From assembly GCF_000021325.1 (NCBI RefSeq), contig NC_011365.1, positions 3,252,001-3,316,000 of the forward strand: a stretch of DNA of 64,000 nt. The letters run 5' to 3'. Positions within the stretch are counted from its first letter, which is position 1. Every line of letters begins with the position of its first letter. Below the pieces are notes generated by a model that did no database searches, was not told where the DNA came from, and saw nothing but the letters and a program-made list of their open reading frames with translations. Source of the stretch: Gluconacetobacter diazotrophicus PA1 5 (GTDB lineage Bacteria; Pseudomonadota; Alphaproteobacteria; Acetobacterales; Acetobacteraceae). Both the position numbers and the translations under genes were made by a program. Positions 57,256-64,000 of this stretch are shown here, in pieces.

Positions 57256-58605
57256 TCACAGGAACGGGGCGGGATCGATCGCGGTGCCGCCCCGGCGTAG
57301 CTGCACGAACAGGGTGGGCCGGCCGCCCTGGCCCGACCAGCCGGGCATGCTGCCGACGGGCGCGCCCCGGGCCAGCGCCTGGCCGGTGGAAACCGCCAGC
57401 GACCCCAGTCCCGCCAGCACGAAGCGGTAATGCCGCCCGCAATCCAGGATGGTCATCTGGCCGTACGACCGGAACGCGCCGGCGAAATCCACCTGCCCCG
57501 CGCAGGGCGCGCGGACCGTGGCGCCGGGCGGGGGGGCGTAGGTGATGCCGGTGGCGGGACCGGCCTCGGTCCCCGCGCCCCAGCCAGTGACGATGGTGCC
57601 CGGTACCGGCGCGCCGCGCCCGGCCGCCGGCCCGGGGCCCGGACCGGGCCCGGGACCCTGGGCTATGGCCTGGGCGCGGGCGTGGGCGGCGGCGGCCTCG
57701 TCGGCGTGGTGCGCGCGCATCGCCGCCTGCGCCGCGCGTTCCAGCCGGTCCTCGGCGGCCTGTTCCAGCGCCTCGATTCGCGCGACGGCGTCCTGCAGGC
57801 TGGTGGCCTGCCGCGTCGCGTCCTCGACCTGGCGCGCGGCCAGCGCCGCCGCGCCGGTCGACCGGCGCTGGGCCAGGCGCGCGGCCTGCGCGGCGCGGGC
57901 TACCTCGTCGCGTTGCGTCGCCTGCCGGCGTTGCAGATCGTCCAGCCGCGCGCCCTCGCGCGCCAGGTCGTCGTCCAGCCGGGCCAGTTCGGCGCGGCGG
58001 GTGCGGATGGCGTCGGCCCGCTGTTCCAGTTGCGCGGACAGGCCCCTGATGACCAGCAGGCCGGTGACGGCGTCGTCGGGCGGCACGGGGGCGGCCAGCA
58101 GCGTGTCGGCCGGATAGCGCGCCAGCCGTGCCGCCAGGGGCAGCATGGGCGCCATGGCGGCCGAATCCCGGTCCAGTTCGGCGCGCAGGCGTGCCTGTTC
58201 CGCTCGCAGGGCGTCCACGCGGCCGGCCAGGTCGGCGGTCTGCTGTTCGGTCTGCTGAAGCTGGGCGGTGGCGTCGACCGTCGCGGCCGACAGGGCGGCG
58301 GCGCGGGCGGTGTCCTGGCGGGCCTGCGCCTGCGCCGCGTTGCGTGCCTGGGTGCGGGCGGCCAGGTCGCTGGCCTGGCGCTGCTGCCGGGCGATCAGGG
58401 CCTGCCGCGCCAGGCGGGCCTGTTCCACCGCGCGGCGGGCCGCCGCCGCCGCGTCATCGGTCCCCCGGCCGGAATGAAGCGCATGGTGGCGGGGGGCACG
58501 GGGCGGGGCGGCATCGGCCGATCCCCCAATGGCCGGGACCCCCCAGGGGGCCGGGACCCAGGTGGCCAGCCCGGCGAGCAGGCCGGCCACCAGCGCGCGT
58601 TTCAA
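57256..58605 (-). CDS. EnvC-like murein hydrolase activator (degenerate LytM/M23)
   Basis: The 449-residue exported protein begins with a signal peptide (RALVAGLLAGLATWVP), has a long Ala/Arg/Gln-rich coiled coil (about 50-310) and a C-terminal LytM-like domain (GATVRAPCAGQVDFAGAFRS, GQMTILDCGRHYRF). The zinc ligands of active M23 peptidases are absent, as in EnvC, which activates amidases during division. A Gly-Pro repeat (GPGPGPGPGP) links the parts. It is one base from gpmI, likely co-transcribed after it. Confidence 0.85.
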   Translation of the reverse strand: MKRALVAGLLAGLATWVPAPWGVPAIGGSADAAPPRAPRHHALHSGRGTDDAAAAARRAVEQARLARQALIARQQRQASDLAARTQARNAAQAQARQDTARAAALSAATVDATAQLQQTEQQTADLAGRVDALRAEQARLRAELDRDSAAMAPMLPLAARLARYPADTLLAAPVPPDDAVTGLLVIRGLSAQLEQRADAIRTRRAELARLDDDLAREGARLDDLQRRQATQRDEVARAAQAARLAQRRSTGAAALAARQVEDATRQATSLQDAVARIEALEQAAEDRLERAAQAAMRAHHADEAAAAHARAQAIAQGPGPGPGPGPAAGRGAPVPGTIVTGWGAGTEAGPATGITYAPPPGATVRAPCAGQVDFAGAFRSYGQMTILDCGRHYRFVLAGLGSLAVSTGQALARGAPVGSMPGWSGQGGRPTLFVQLRRGGTAIDPAPFL

Positions 58606-58606
58606 G

Positions 58607-60157
58607 TTAAAAACGGTGTTTTTCGACCAGCAGCGACGTCCCGGTCATGGCGGCGGGCTGCGGCAGGCCCATCAGGGCCAGCAGGGTGGGCGCCAGGTCG
58701 GACAGGCGGCCGTCATGCAGCGTCATCTCGCGCACGCCGGTCAGCACCACCGGCACGACGTTCAGCGTGTGGGCGGTGTGCGGGCCGCCGGTCTTGGCGT
58801 CGAACATGGTTTCGGCATTGCCGTGATCGGCCGTGACCAGCAGTGCGCCGCGCTGGCGGTGCACCGCTTCCACCAGGCGTTTCAGGCCGCGATCCACCGC
58901 CTCGATCGCCTTGACGGCGGCACCGAACACGCCGGTATGGCCCACCATGTCGGCGTTGGCGTAATTCAGGACGATCAGGTCGTACTTGCCGCTTTCGATC
59001 GCCGCCACCGCCTTGTCGGTCAGTTCGGGGGCGGACATTTCCGGCTGCAGGTCATAGGTCGCGACCTTGGGCGAGGGCACCATGATCCGGTCCTCGCCCG
59101 GAAGCTGGGCTTCCTTGCCGCCGTTGAGGAAGTAGGTGACGTGGGGGTATTTCTCGGTCTCGGCCATGCGCAACTGGTGCAGGCCGGCCTTCGACACCAC
59201 CTCGCCCAGCAGGTCGTCCAGCGTCTCGGGCGGGAACAGCACCCCGATCAGCTCCGCCAGCCGGTCGCTGTAGCGCGTCATGCCGACGGCGGCGGAGAAC
59301 CGGATGACGCGCGAGCGGGCGAAGCCCTCGAAATTCTTCTCCAGCAGCGCGTCGAAAAGCTGGCGGATGCGATCGGCGCGGAAATTGAAGGACAGGATGG
59401 CGTCGCCGTCCTTCATCCCCCCATAGGTGCCCAGCACGGTCGGGGGCAGGAATTCGTCCGTGGTTCCGGCCTTGTAGGCCGCATCCAGCACCGCGAGCGG
59501 GTCCTCGCCATGCGGCCCCTGGGCCGAAACGATGGCGTCATAGGCCTTTTCCACCCGGTCCCAGCGGCGGTCGCGGTCCATGGCGTAGTAACGGCCGGAC
59601 ATCGTGGCGATGGACACGGCGTCCGGCAGGGCGGCGCGCAGGCTGGCCACGTACTCGCGGCCGGAATGCGGCGGCGTGTCGCGCCCGTCGGTGAAGGCAT
59701 GGAAGGCGACCGGAACCCCCTGGTCGGCCAGGATCTTCGCCAGCGCCACGGCATGGTCCTGGTGGGAATGCACGCCGCCCGGCGAGACCAGGCCCATCAG
59801 GTGGCAGGTGCCGCCGCTCTGCTTCAGGGTTGCGACCAGGCCCATCAGGACCGGATTGGCGGCCAGGCTGCCGTCACGGATGGCGGCGAAGATGCGCGGC
59901 AGTTCCTGCATGACCACGCGGCCGGCGCCGATATTCAGGTGCCCGACCTCGGAATTTCCCATCTGCCCTTCCGGCAGGCCGACATCCTCGCCACATGTCT
60001 TCAGGAAGGCGTGCGGGCCTTCCTGCCACAGGCGGTCGAAGGCAGGGGTATGGGCCGCGCGGACGGCGTTGTCCGTCGGGTCGTCGCGCCAGCCGAACCC
60101 GTCGAGGATGACGAGCATGACCGGGCGTCGGGGATGCAGGTGCGTCTGGGTGGTCAT
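58607..60157 (-). CDS. gpmI: 2,3-bisphosphoglycerate-independent phosphoglycerate mutase
   Basis: The 516-residue glycolytic enzyme interconverts 3- and 2-phosphoglycerate with manganese. The alkaline-phosphatase-fold start VMLVILDGFGWRDDP and the phosphoserine motif GNSEVGH (Ser69) are present, along with DGRDTPP and TADHGNAETM metal residues. Length is typical. It opens an operon with the EnvC-like gene and is divergent from msrB. Confidence 0.96.
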   Translation of the reverse strand: MTTQTHLHPRRPVMLVILDGFGWRDDPTDNAVRAAHTPAFDRLWQEGPHAFLKTCGEDVGLPEGQMGNSEVGHLNIGAGRVVMQELPRIFAAIRDGSLAANPVLMGLVATLKQSGGTCHLMGLVSPGGVHSHQDHAVALAKILADQGVPVAFHAFTDGRDTPPHSGREYVASLRAALPDAVSIATMSGRYYAMDRDRRWDRVEKAYDAIVSAQGPHGEDPLAVLDAAYKAGTTDEFLPPTVLGTYGGMKDGDAILSFNFRADRIRQLFDALLEKNFEGFARSRVIRFSAAVGMTRYSDRLAELIGVLFPPETLDDLLGEVVSKAGLHQLRMAETEKYPHVTYFLNGGKEAQLPGEDRIMVPSPKVATYDLQPEMSAPELTDKAVAAIESGKYDLIVLNYANADMVGHTGVFGAAVKAIEAVDRGLKRLVEAVHRQRGALLVTADHGNAETMFDAKTGGPHTAHTLNVVPVVLTGVREMTLHDGRLSDLAPTLLALMGLPQPAAMTGTSLLVEKHRF

Positions 60158-60259
60158 GGGTATTCTCTCCCGTAATTTTGTCGTTCATGATGGCATCAAA
60201 TTTCGGGATTGCGAATGTCCCGGCGACGGAAAGACGCCCGCCCGAATGGAGAATGCGGC

Positions 60260-60643
60260 ATGACCCAGGTAAAAACCCCCACCGTCTGCGGCGTGCTGAC
60301 GCCCGAGCAGGTCCGCGTGATGCGCGAGCATGGGACCGAGCGGCCGGGGTCCAGCCCGCTGAACCATGAAAAACGCACCGGCCTGTATCGCTGCGCGGCC
60401 TGCGGCACGCCGCTGTTCCGGTCCGATACCAAATATGACAGCGGCAGCGGCTGGCCGTCCTATTATGACGCGCTGCCCGGCGCGGTGGAAGAACAGGTCG
60501 ATACCAGCCACGGCATGGTGCGGGTGGAAATCCATTGCGCGTCCTGCAAGGGGCATCTGGGCCATCTGTTTCCCGACGGGCCGCCGCCCACCGGCCAGCG
60601 CTACTGCATCAACGGCGTGGCGCTGGAGTTCGTGCCCGCATGA
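60260..60643 (+). CDS. msrB: Peptide methionine-R-sulfoxide reductase
   Basis: The 127-residue enzyme reduces methionine-R-sulfoxide in proteins. CAAC (45, 48) and CASC (93, 96) are zinc ligands, and Cys116 in GQRYCING is catalytic. [12 protein letters not shown] is the family signature. ATG 60260 is preceded by GGAGAATGCGGC; the frame extends upstream without conservation. Its end overlaps upp by four bases. Confidence 0.95.
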   Translation: MTQVKTPTVCGVLTPEQVRVMREHGTERPGSSPLNHEKRTGLYRCAACGTPLFRSDTKYDSGSGWPSYYDALPGAVEEQVDTSHGMVRVEIHCASCKGHLGHLFPDGPPPTGQRYCINGVALEFVPA

Positions 60644-61290
60644 GCGGCGAGCAGACTCCGCCCGCCCCGGTGGTGGTGCTGGACCATCCGCTGGTCCAGC
60701 ACAAGCTGACGCGCCTGCGCCAGGCGACGACCTCCACCGCCGGGTTCCGCCGCCTGACGCGCGAAATCAGCCTGCTGATGGCCTACGAGGCCACGCGCGA
60801 CCTGAAGCTGGAAGCGGTGGAGATCGAAACGCCGCTGGAGCGCATGGAAGGGCACCTGCTGTCGGGCAAGAAACTGTGCCTGGTGTCGATCCTGCGGGCC
60901 GGCAACGGCATCCTGGACGGGATGCTGGACCTGCTGCCGGCGGCGCGGGTGGGGCATATCGGCCTGTTCCGCGACCATGCGACGCTGGAGCCGGTCGAAT
61001 ATTACATGAAGCTGCCCGACGATATCGGCGAGCGTGTCTGCATCGTCGTCGATCCGATGCTGGCCACCGGCCACAGCGCGGCGGCGGCCATCGACCGGCT
61101 GAAGGGGGCGGGGGCGCGGCACGTCGTGTTCGTCTGCCTGCTGGCGGCGCCCGAGGGCGTGGCCTTCCTGTCCCGGGCGCATCCCGACGTGAAGATCATC
61201 ACCTGCGCGATCGATCGCGGGCTGGACGATCACGGCTATATCCGTCCCGGTCTGGGCGACGCCGGCGACCGGCTGTTCGGGACCAAATAG
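60640..61290 (+). CDS. upp: Uracil phosphoribosyltransferase
   Basis: It makes UMP from uracil and PRPP in pyrimidine salvage. The 216-residue protein has [33 protein letters not shown], the PRPP loop [12 protein letters not shown], and the uracil-contact end [17 protein letters not shown]. Size is normal. ATG 60640 overlaps the msrB stop. Confidence 0.96.
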   Translation: MSGEQTPPAPVVVLDHPLVQHKLTRLRQATTSTAGFRRLTREISLLMAYEATRDLKLEAVEIETPLERMEGHLLSGKKLCLVSILRAGNGILDGMLDLLPAARVGHIGLFRDHATLEPVEYYMKLPDDIGERVCIVVDPMLATGHSAAAAIDRLKGAGARHVVFVCLLAAPEGVAFLSRAHPDVKIITCAIDRGLDDHGYIRPGLGDAGDRLFGTK

Positions 61291-61342
61291 CAACCAAGGC
61301 GTCCGGGCATCGTTTTCCCCCTACAGGACAGGGAGGAAGACG

Positions 61343-61555
61343 ATGTCCGGACATGTCTACAAGATCGTCGAACTGGTCGGTTCATCCCCCGATTCGATCG
61401 AGGGTGCCATCGCGGGCGCGCTGGCCCGCGCGTCCGACAGCCTGCATTCCATCCGCTGGTTCGAGGTCGTGGGCACGCGCGGCCACGTCGTGGACGGCAA
61501 GGTCAGCCACTATCAGGTGATGCTGAAGGTCGGCTTCACCATCGACGACACATAG
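61343..61555 (+). CDS. Dodecin (flavin-binding dodecamer)
   Basis: The 70-residue protein begins [20 protein letters not shown] and contains [13 protein letters not shown], with the Trp that stacks on flavin, and YQVMLKVGF; these are dodecin signatures. Dodecins store and shield flavins as dodecamers. ACAGGGAGGAAGACG gives a strong ribosome-binding site. A 52-base spacer separates it from upp. Confidence 0.92.
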   Translation: MSGHVYKIVELVGSSPDSIEGAIAGALARASDSLHSIRWFEVVGTRGHVVDGKVSHYQVMLKVGFTIDDT

Positions 61556-61574
61556 GCCGGCGTCGAAGGCCATG

Positions 61575-61608
61575 CCGTGGACGCCACGGACTGCCGGATC
61601 TGTCCGGC
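61575..61608. terminator. Two hairpins between dodecin and the toxin gene
   Basis: CCGTGG/CCACGG (61575-61589) and GCCGGA/TCCGGC (61593-61608) sit in the short space between the convergent dodecin and vapC-like stops, with no T-run. They may help end transcription on either strand. Confidence 0.3.
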
Positions 61609-61610
61609 CA

Positions 61611-62033
61611 TCAGGCGCCCTGCCACGGATTCAGGATCTTCACACCGGCCGCCTCGAACGGCGACACATCCCGACTGGCCACCGCGTAACCGCGGGATGC
61701 GGCAATTGCGGCAATATAGCCGTCCGCCTGGCCGATCGCCCGTCCATCGGACCTGGCCCGCATCATCAGATCTGCATAAGCCTGGGACGCCGCCAGATCG
61801 AAGGGCAGGACACGCCCGTCGAACAGGGGCAGAACGTCCTGTTCCAGACTCTGATGCAGGATCGAACGCCGCCGGCCTGCCGGCATGGCGGCAATTCCGA
61901 ATCGCAATTCCGCCACCGTGACGGCCGACAGCCACAGCGTCTCGATCGCCTGGGCGTCGATCCATTCCAGGACACGCGGTTCAGGAACAGGCTTCCATGG
62001 CTCCGAGACCACATTGGTATCAAGAAGGATCAT
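61611..62033 (-). CDS. PIN-domain toxin (VapC/FitB type)
   Basis: The 140-residue PIN ribonuclease has the acidic set expected: Asp5 in LLDTNVVSE, Glu42 in TVAELRFG, Asp104 in QADGYIAA, and Asp122 in SRDVSPFE. FitB/VapC toxins cut tRNA or rRNA when free. It overlaps the antitoxin by four bases, as in most such operons. The pair is inserted between dodecin and ilvA. Confidence 0.9.
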   Translation of the reverse strand: MILLDTNVVSEPWKPVPEPRVLEWIDAQAIETLWLSAVTVAELRFGIAAMPAGRRRSILHQSLEQDVLPLFDGRVLPFDLAASQAYADLMMRARSDGRAIGQADGYIAAIAASRGYAVASRDVSPFEAAGVKILNPWQGA

Positions 62034-62284
62034 TCGAATGTCATCGGCTCGGCTGGGGTCTGATCCCGAACCTGCTGCAAGGCCGCGACATCCTGCTCGG
62101 TCACGTCGGCTTCACGACCTATGGACGCCAGAAGCGACCCCAGCCTGACGCGCTTCGGCGGCCGGACGACGGCTTCCAGAATGGCGCGGATTTCCGCTTC
62201 CGTGCTGTGTCCATGCAGGGCGGCCCGCGCTTTCAGCGCCCGATGCGTCTCTTCGGGAAGATTGCGGATGACGACAGAGGACAT
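62030..62284 (-). CDS. Ribbon-helix-helix antitoxin (FitA type)
   Basis: The 84-residue protein starts with a ribbon-helix-helix motif, SSVVIRNLPEETHRALKARA then HSTEAEIRAILEAVV, typical of FitA/VapB antitoxins that bind operator DNA. The C-terminal part would neutralise the toxin. It is upstream of the toxin on the minus strand, and the AT-rich inverted repeat just upstream is its likely target. Standard order and size. Confidence 0.88.
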   Translation of the reverse strand: MSSVVIRNLPEETHRALKARAALHGHSTEAEIRAILEAVVRPPKRVRLGSLLASIGREADVTEQDVAALQQVRDQTPAEPMTFE

Positions 62285-62310
62285 GATGAAAGCCCCTTCT
62301 TCATAAGGAC

Positions 62311-62337
62311 CGATATCATATTTTATTTTTGATATCG
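62311..62337 (-). promoter_or_regulatory. Inverted repeat in the toxin-antitoxin promoter
   Basis: CGATATCA (62311-62318) and TGATATCG (62330-62337) are perfect complements around an 11-base AT-rich spacer, 27 bases upstream of the antitoxin start. Its position and the ribbon-helix-helix antitoxin suggest an autoregulatory operator. Confidence 0.7.
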
Positions 62338-62343
62338 ATCCAG

Positions 62344-62368
62344 CAAAATCCTGCCGGCGGGCAGGATA
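62344..62368 (-). terminator. Intrinsic terminator of ilvA
   Basis: Read on the minus strand, ATCCTGCC pairs with GGCAGGAT (62360-62367 and 62348-62355) around a four-base loop, followed by TTTT. It starts eight bases after the ilvA stop. It also protects the toxin-antitoxin promoter from read-through. Confidence 0.85.
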
Positions 62369-62375
62369 TGAGGGG

Positions 62376-63572
62376 CTACACCCGGCGGACGATGTAGGTC
62401 TTGGCCAGTTGCCCCATGATCTCCATCGCGTGGGTGGGGTCGCGGGCTTCGATCATCACTTCCAGTTCGGCCGCCTGCACGCTGGCGGCGGTGAACAGGC
62501 GCTGGTGCGAGACCTCGATGATGTTTCCGCCGGCCTCGCCGATCATGCGCGAGATGTCGGCCAGCACGCCCGGCCGGTCCGGGATTTCCATCTTCAGGCA
62601 CAGCAGCCGCCCGTCGCGCAGCAGCGAGCGCAGCAGCGTGTTGGCCAGGATGCGGCTGTCGATATTGCCGCCCGTCACCGGCAGCGCCACCCGCTTGCCC
62701 CGGAACAGTTCGGGATAGGTCAGGACCGCCGCCAGGGCGCTGGCGCCCGCGCCCTCGCTGACCTGCTTGGCGCCCTCGGCCATCAGGGTGATCGCATCCT
62801 CGACCGCGCGTTCCGGCACCACCAGCACGCGTGAGACATGGTCGCGAATGACCGACAGCGGCTGCCGCCCGATCTGCAGCACCGCGATGCCCTCGGCGAT
62901 CGTGGCGCCGCCGGGGGGCATGATCTCGTCCCCCGGGAAGGCGGACAGCGAGGAATAGCTTTCGACCTGCACGCCCATGATGTCCATGCCGGGACGCAGC
63001 GCGCGGCCCACCACGGCGCAGCCCGACAGCAGGCCGCCGCCGCCGATCGGACCGACGAAGATGTCGAGCGGGCCCGCATCCTCGAACAGTTCCAGGGCGA
63101 AGGTGCCCTGGCCGGCCATGACCTCGGGGTCGTCGTAAGGATGGACGAAGACCCGGCCTTCCCGCGCGCACAGGGCGTTGGCATGGGCCGTGGCCTCGGC
63201 GAAATTGTCGCCTTCCAGCACCACGCGCGCGCCCCAGGCGGCGGTGCGGGTGACCTTGGCGGCCGGGGTGAAGCGCGGCATGACGATGACCGCGTCGATT
63301 TCCAGCAGCGCGGCATGGCGGGCCACGCCCTGGGCGTGGTTGCCGGCCGATACGGTGATCACTCCGCGCGCGCGTTCCTCGGGCGTCAGCAGCGCCAGCT
63401 TGTTGGCGGCCCCGCGTTCCTTGAACGAGCCCACGGCCTGGAGATTGTCCAGCTTCAGGACGATGTCCGCCCCCGTCGCCCTGGAAAGCGCGTGCGAGGG
63501 AACGGTGGGCGTGCGCAGGACACGCCCCTCGATCCGCGCGGCGGCGGCGCGAACGTCGTTGAGGGTGATCAT
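62376..63572 (-). CDS. ilvA: Threonine ammonia-lyase with ACT domain
   Basis: The 398-residue PLP enzyme deaminates threonine to 2-oxobutanoate, feeding isoleucine. The PLP lysine is Lys51 in GSFKERGAANKL; VSAGNHAQG and GPIGGGGLLSG bind substrate and phosphate. A C-terminal ACT domain (about 325-398, MEIPDRPGVLADISRMIGEAG) suggests allosteric control. The length fits the short, single-ACT type, which may be catabolic as well as biosynthetic. A terminator follows. Confidence 0.93.
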   Translation of the reverse strand: MITLNDVRAAAARIEGRVLRTPTVPSHALSRATGADIVLKLDNLQAVGSFKERGAANKLALLTPEERARGVITVSAGNHAQGVARHAALLEIDAVIVMPRFTPAAKVTRTAAWGARVVLEGDNFAEATAHANALCAREGRVFVHPYDDPEVMAGQGTFALELFEDAGPLDIFVGPIGGGGLLSGCAVVGRALRPGMDIMGVQVESYSSLSAFPGDEIMPPGGATIAEGIAVLQIGRQPLSVIRDHVSRVLVVPERAVEDAITLMAEGAKQVSEGAGASALAAVLTYPELFRGKRVALPVTGGNIDSRILANTLLRSLLRDGRLLCLKMEIPDRPGVLADISRMIGEAGGNIIEVSHQRLFTAASVQAAELEVMIEARDPTHAMEIMGQLAKTYIVRRV

Positions 63573-63582
63573 CGCATCCCGC

Positions 63583-64000
63583 CTAGCCGTAGGTGACGGC
63601 CAGGATCTCGTACGTCCGGTCGCCGCCCGGGGCGGGGACCGAGACGGAATCGCCGATCCGCTTGCCGATCAGGGACTTGGCCAGCGGCGAGGACACCGAC
63701 AGCAGCCCCTGCTTGATGTCGGCCTCGTGCACGCCGACGATCTGGTAGGTGGCTTCCTTGTCGGTTTCCTCGTCCACCAGGCTGACCTGGGCGCCGAATT
63801 TCACCTGGTCGCCCGACAGGCTCGCCGGATCGATCACCTCGGCCGACGAGATGATGTCCTCAAGTTCAAGAATCCGGCCCTCGATGAAGGACTGGCGGTC
63901 CCGCGCCGCGTGGTATTCGGCGTTTTCCGAAAGGTCGCCGTGGCTGCGGGCCTCGGCGATGGCACGTATGACGGCCGGGCGTTCTTCACTCTTGAGCTTG
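63583..64000 (-). CDS. greA: Transcription elongation factor GreA (5' end outside the window)
   Basis: The frame reads in from the window edge on the minus strand, starting [20 protein letters not shown] then [15 protein letters not shown] (the helix carrying the acidic tip), and ends with the FKBP-like domain and EILAVTYG. GreA restarts backtracked RNA polymerase. About the first 20 residues lie beyond position 64000. It is ten bases upstream of ilvA on the same strand. Confidence 0.93.
   Translation of the reverse strand, partial: KLKSEERPAVIRAIAEARSHGDLSENAEYHAARDRQSFIEGRILELEDIISSAEVIDPASLSGDQVKFGAQVSLVDEETDKEATYQIVGVHEADIKQGLLSVSSPLAKSLIGKRIGDSVSVPAPGGDRTYEILAVTYG

Overview
This window is a high-GC chromosomal segment that looks like an alphaproteobacterium of the acetic acid bacteria (Acetobacteraceae, perhaps Gluconacetobacter or a close relative). 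That placement is inference: it rests on the style of the ribosomal proteins, the rnhB-ccrM pair, GGAAC-N17-CGTT promoter motifs and an IS1031-like target site. No species marker such as 16S rRNA is present. Coding density is high, with many 1-4 base start/stop overlaps.

Layout. (1) 1-14535: the 3' tip of tuf, then the full S10-spc-alpha ribosomal protein supercluster (rpsJ to rplO, secY, adk, rpsM, rpsK, rpoA, rplQ), closed by a clear intrinsic terminator. (2) 14635-27579: a surface-polysaccharide region with rmlBACD for dTDP-L-rhamnose, a rhamnosyltransferase-like GT2, a YfhO-like membrane protein, an opposing pair (a methyltransferase/coiled-coil/double-GT2 fusion and a HAD-like two-domain protein), and a GtrB-like GT2. 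Parts of this region are distinctly AT-rich, suggesting transfer. (3) 27658-37916: a four-gene RND efflux operon (fusion protein, two different permeases, outer-membrane lipoprotein) flanked by two small stress proteins (DUF1328 and CsbD-like), each with a GGAAC-N17-CGTT motif expected for the EcfG general stress sigma factor. (4) 38089-40682: rnhB-ccrM with a cluster of GANTC sites in the leader, a 162-bp MITE-like element, and an exported ankyrin protein whose stop codon is the MITE target site. (5) 40829-47931: a MoxR ATPase / DUF58 / BatA-DUF4159 / VWA operon. (6) 48058-57121: DUF1285, CCA-adding enzyme, an MsbA-like ABC exporter, EmrAB with a perfect inverted-repeat operator, two convergent Nudix genes (one RppH), and a CtpA protease. 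(7) 57256-64000: an EnvC-like protein, gpmI, msrB-upp, dodecin, a FitAB/VapBC-type toxin-antitoxin pair with an inverted repeat in its promoter, ilvA with its terminator, and the 3' part of greA.

How the genes work together: region 1 is core translation, secretion and transcription. Region 2 makes and transfers activated sugars to a rhamnose-containing glycan. Regions 3 and 6 supply three envelope export systems. rnhB-ccrM connects replication with cell-cycle methylation. The most unusual signals are regulatory and architectural: paired EcfG motifs, the GANTC cluster, the MITE at a stop codon, a promoter whose -10 box lies in a hairpin loop, and the 1008-residue glycan-assembly fusion. No CRISPR array, tRNA or rRNA gene was seen.
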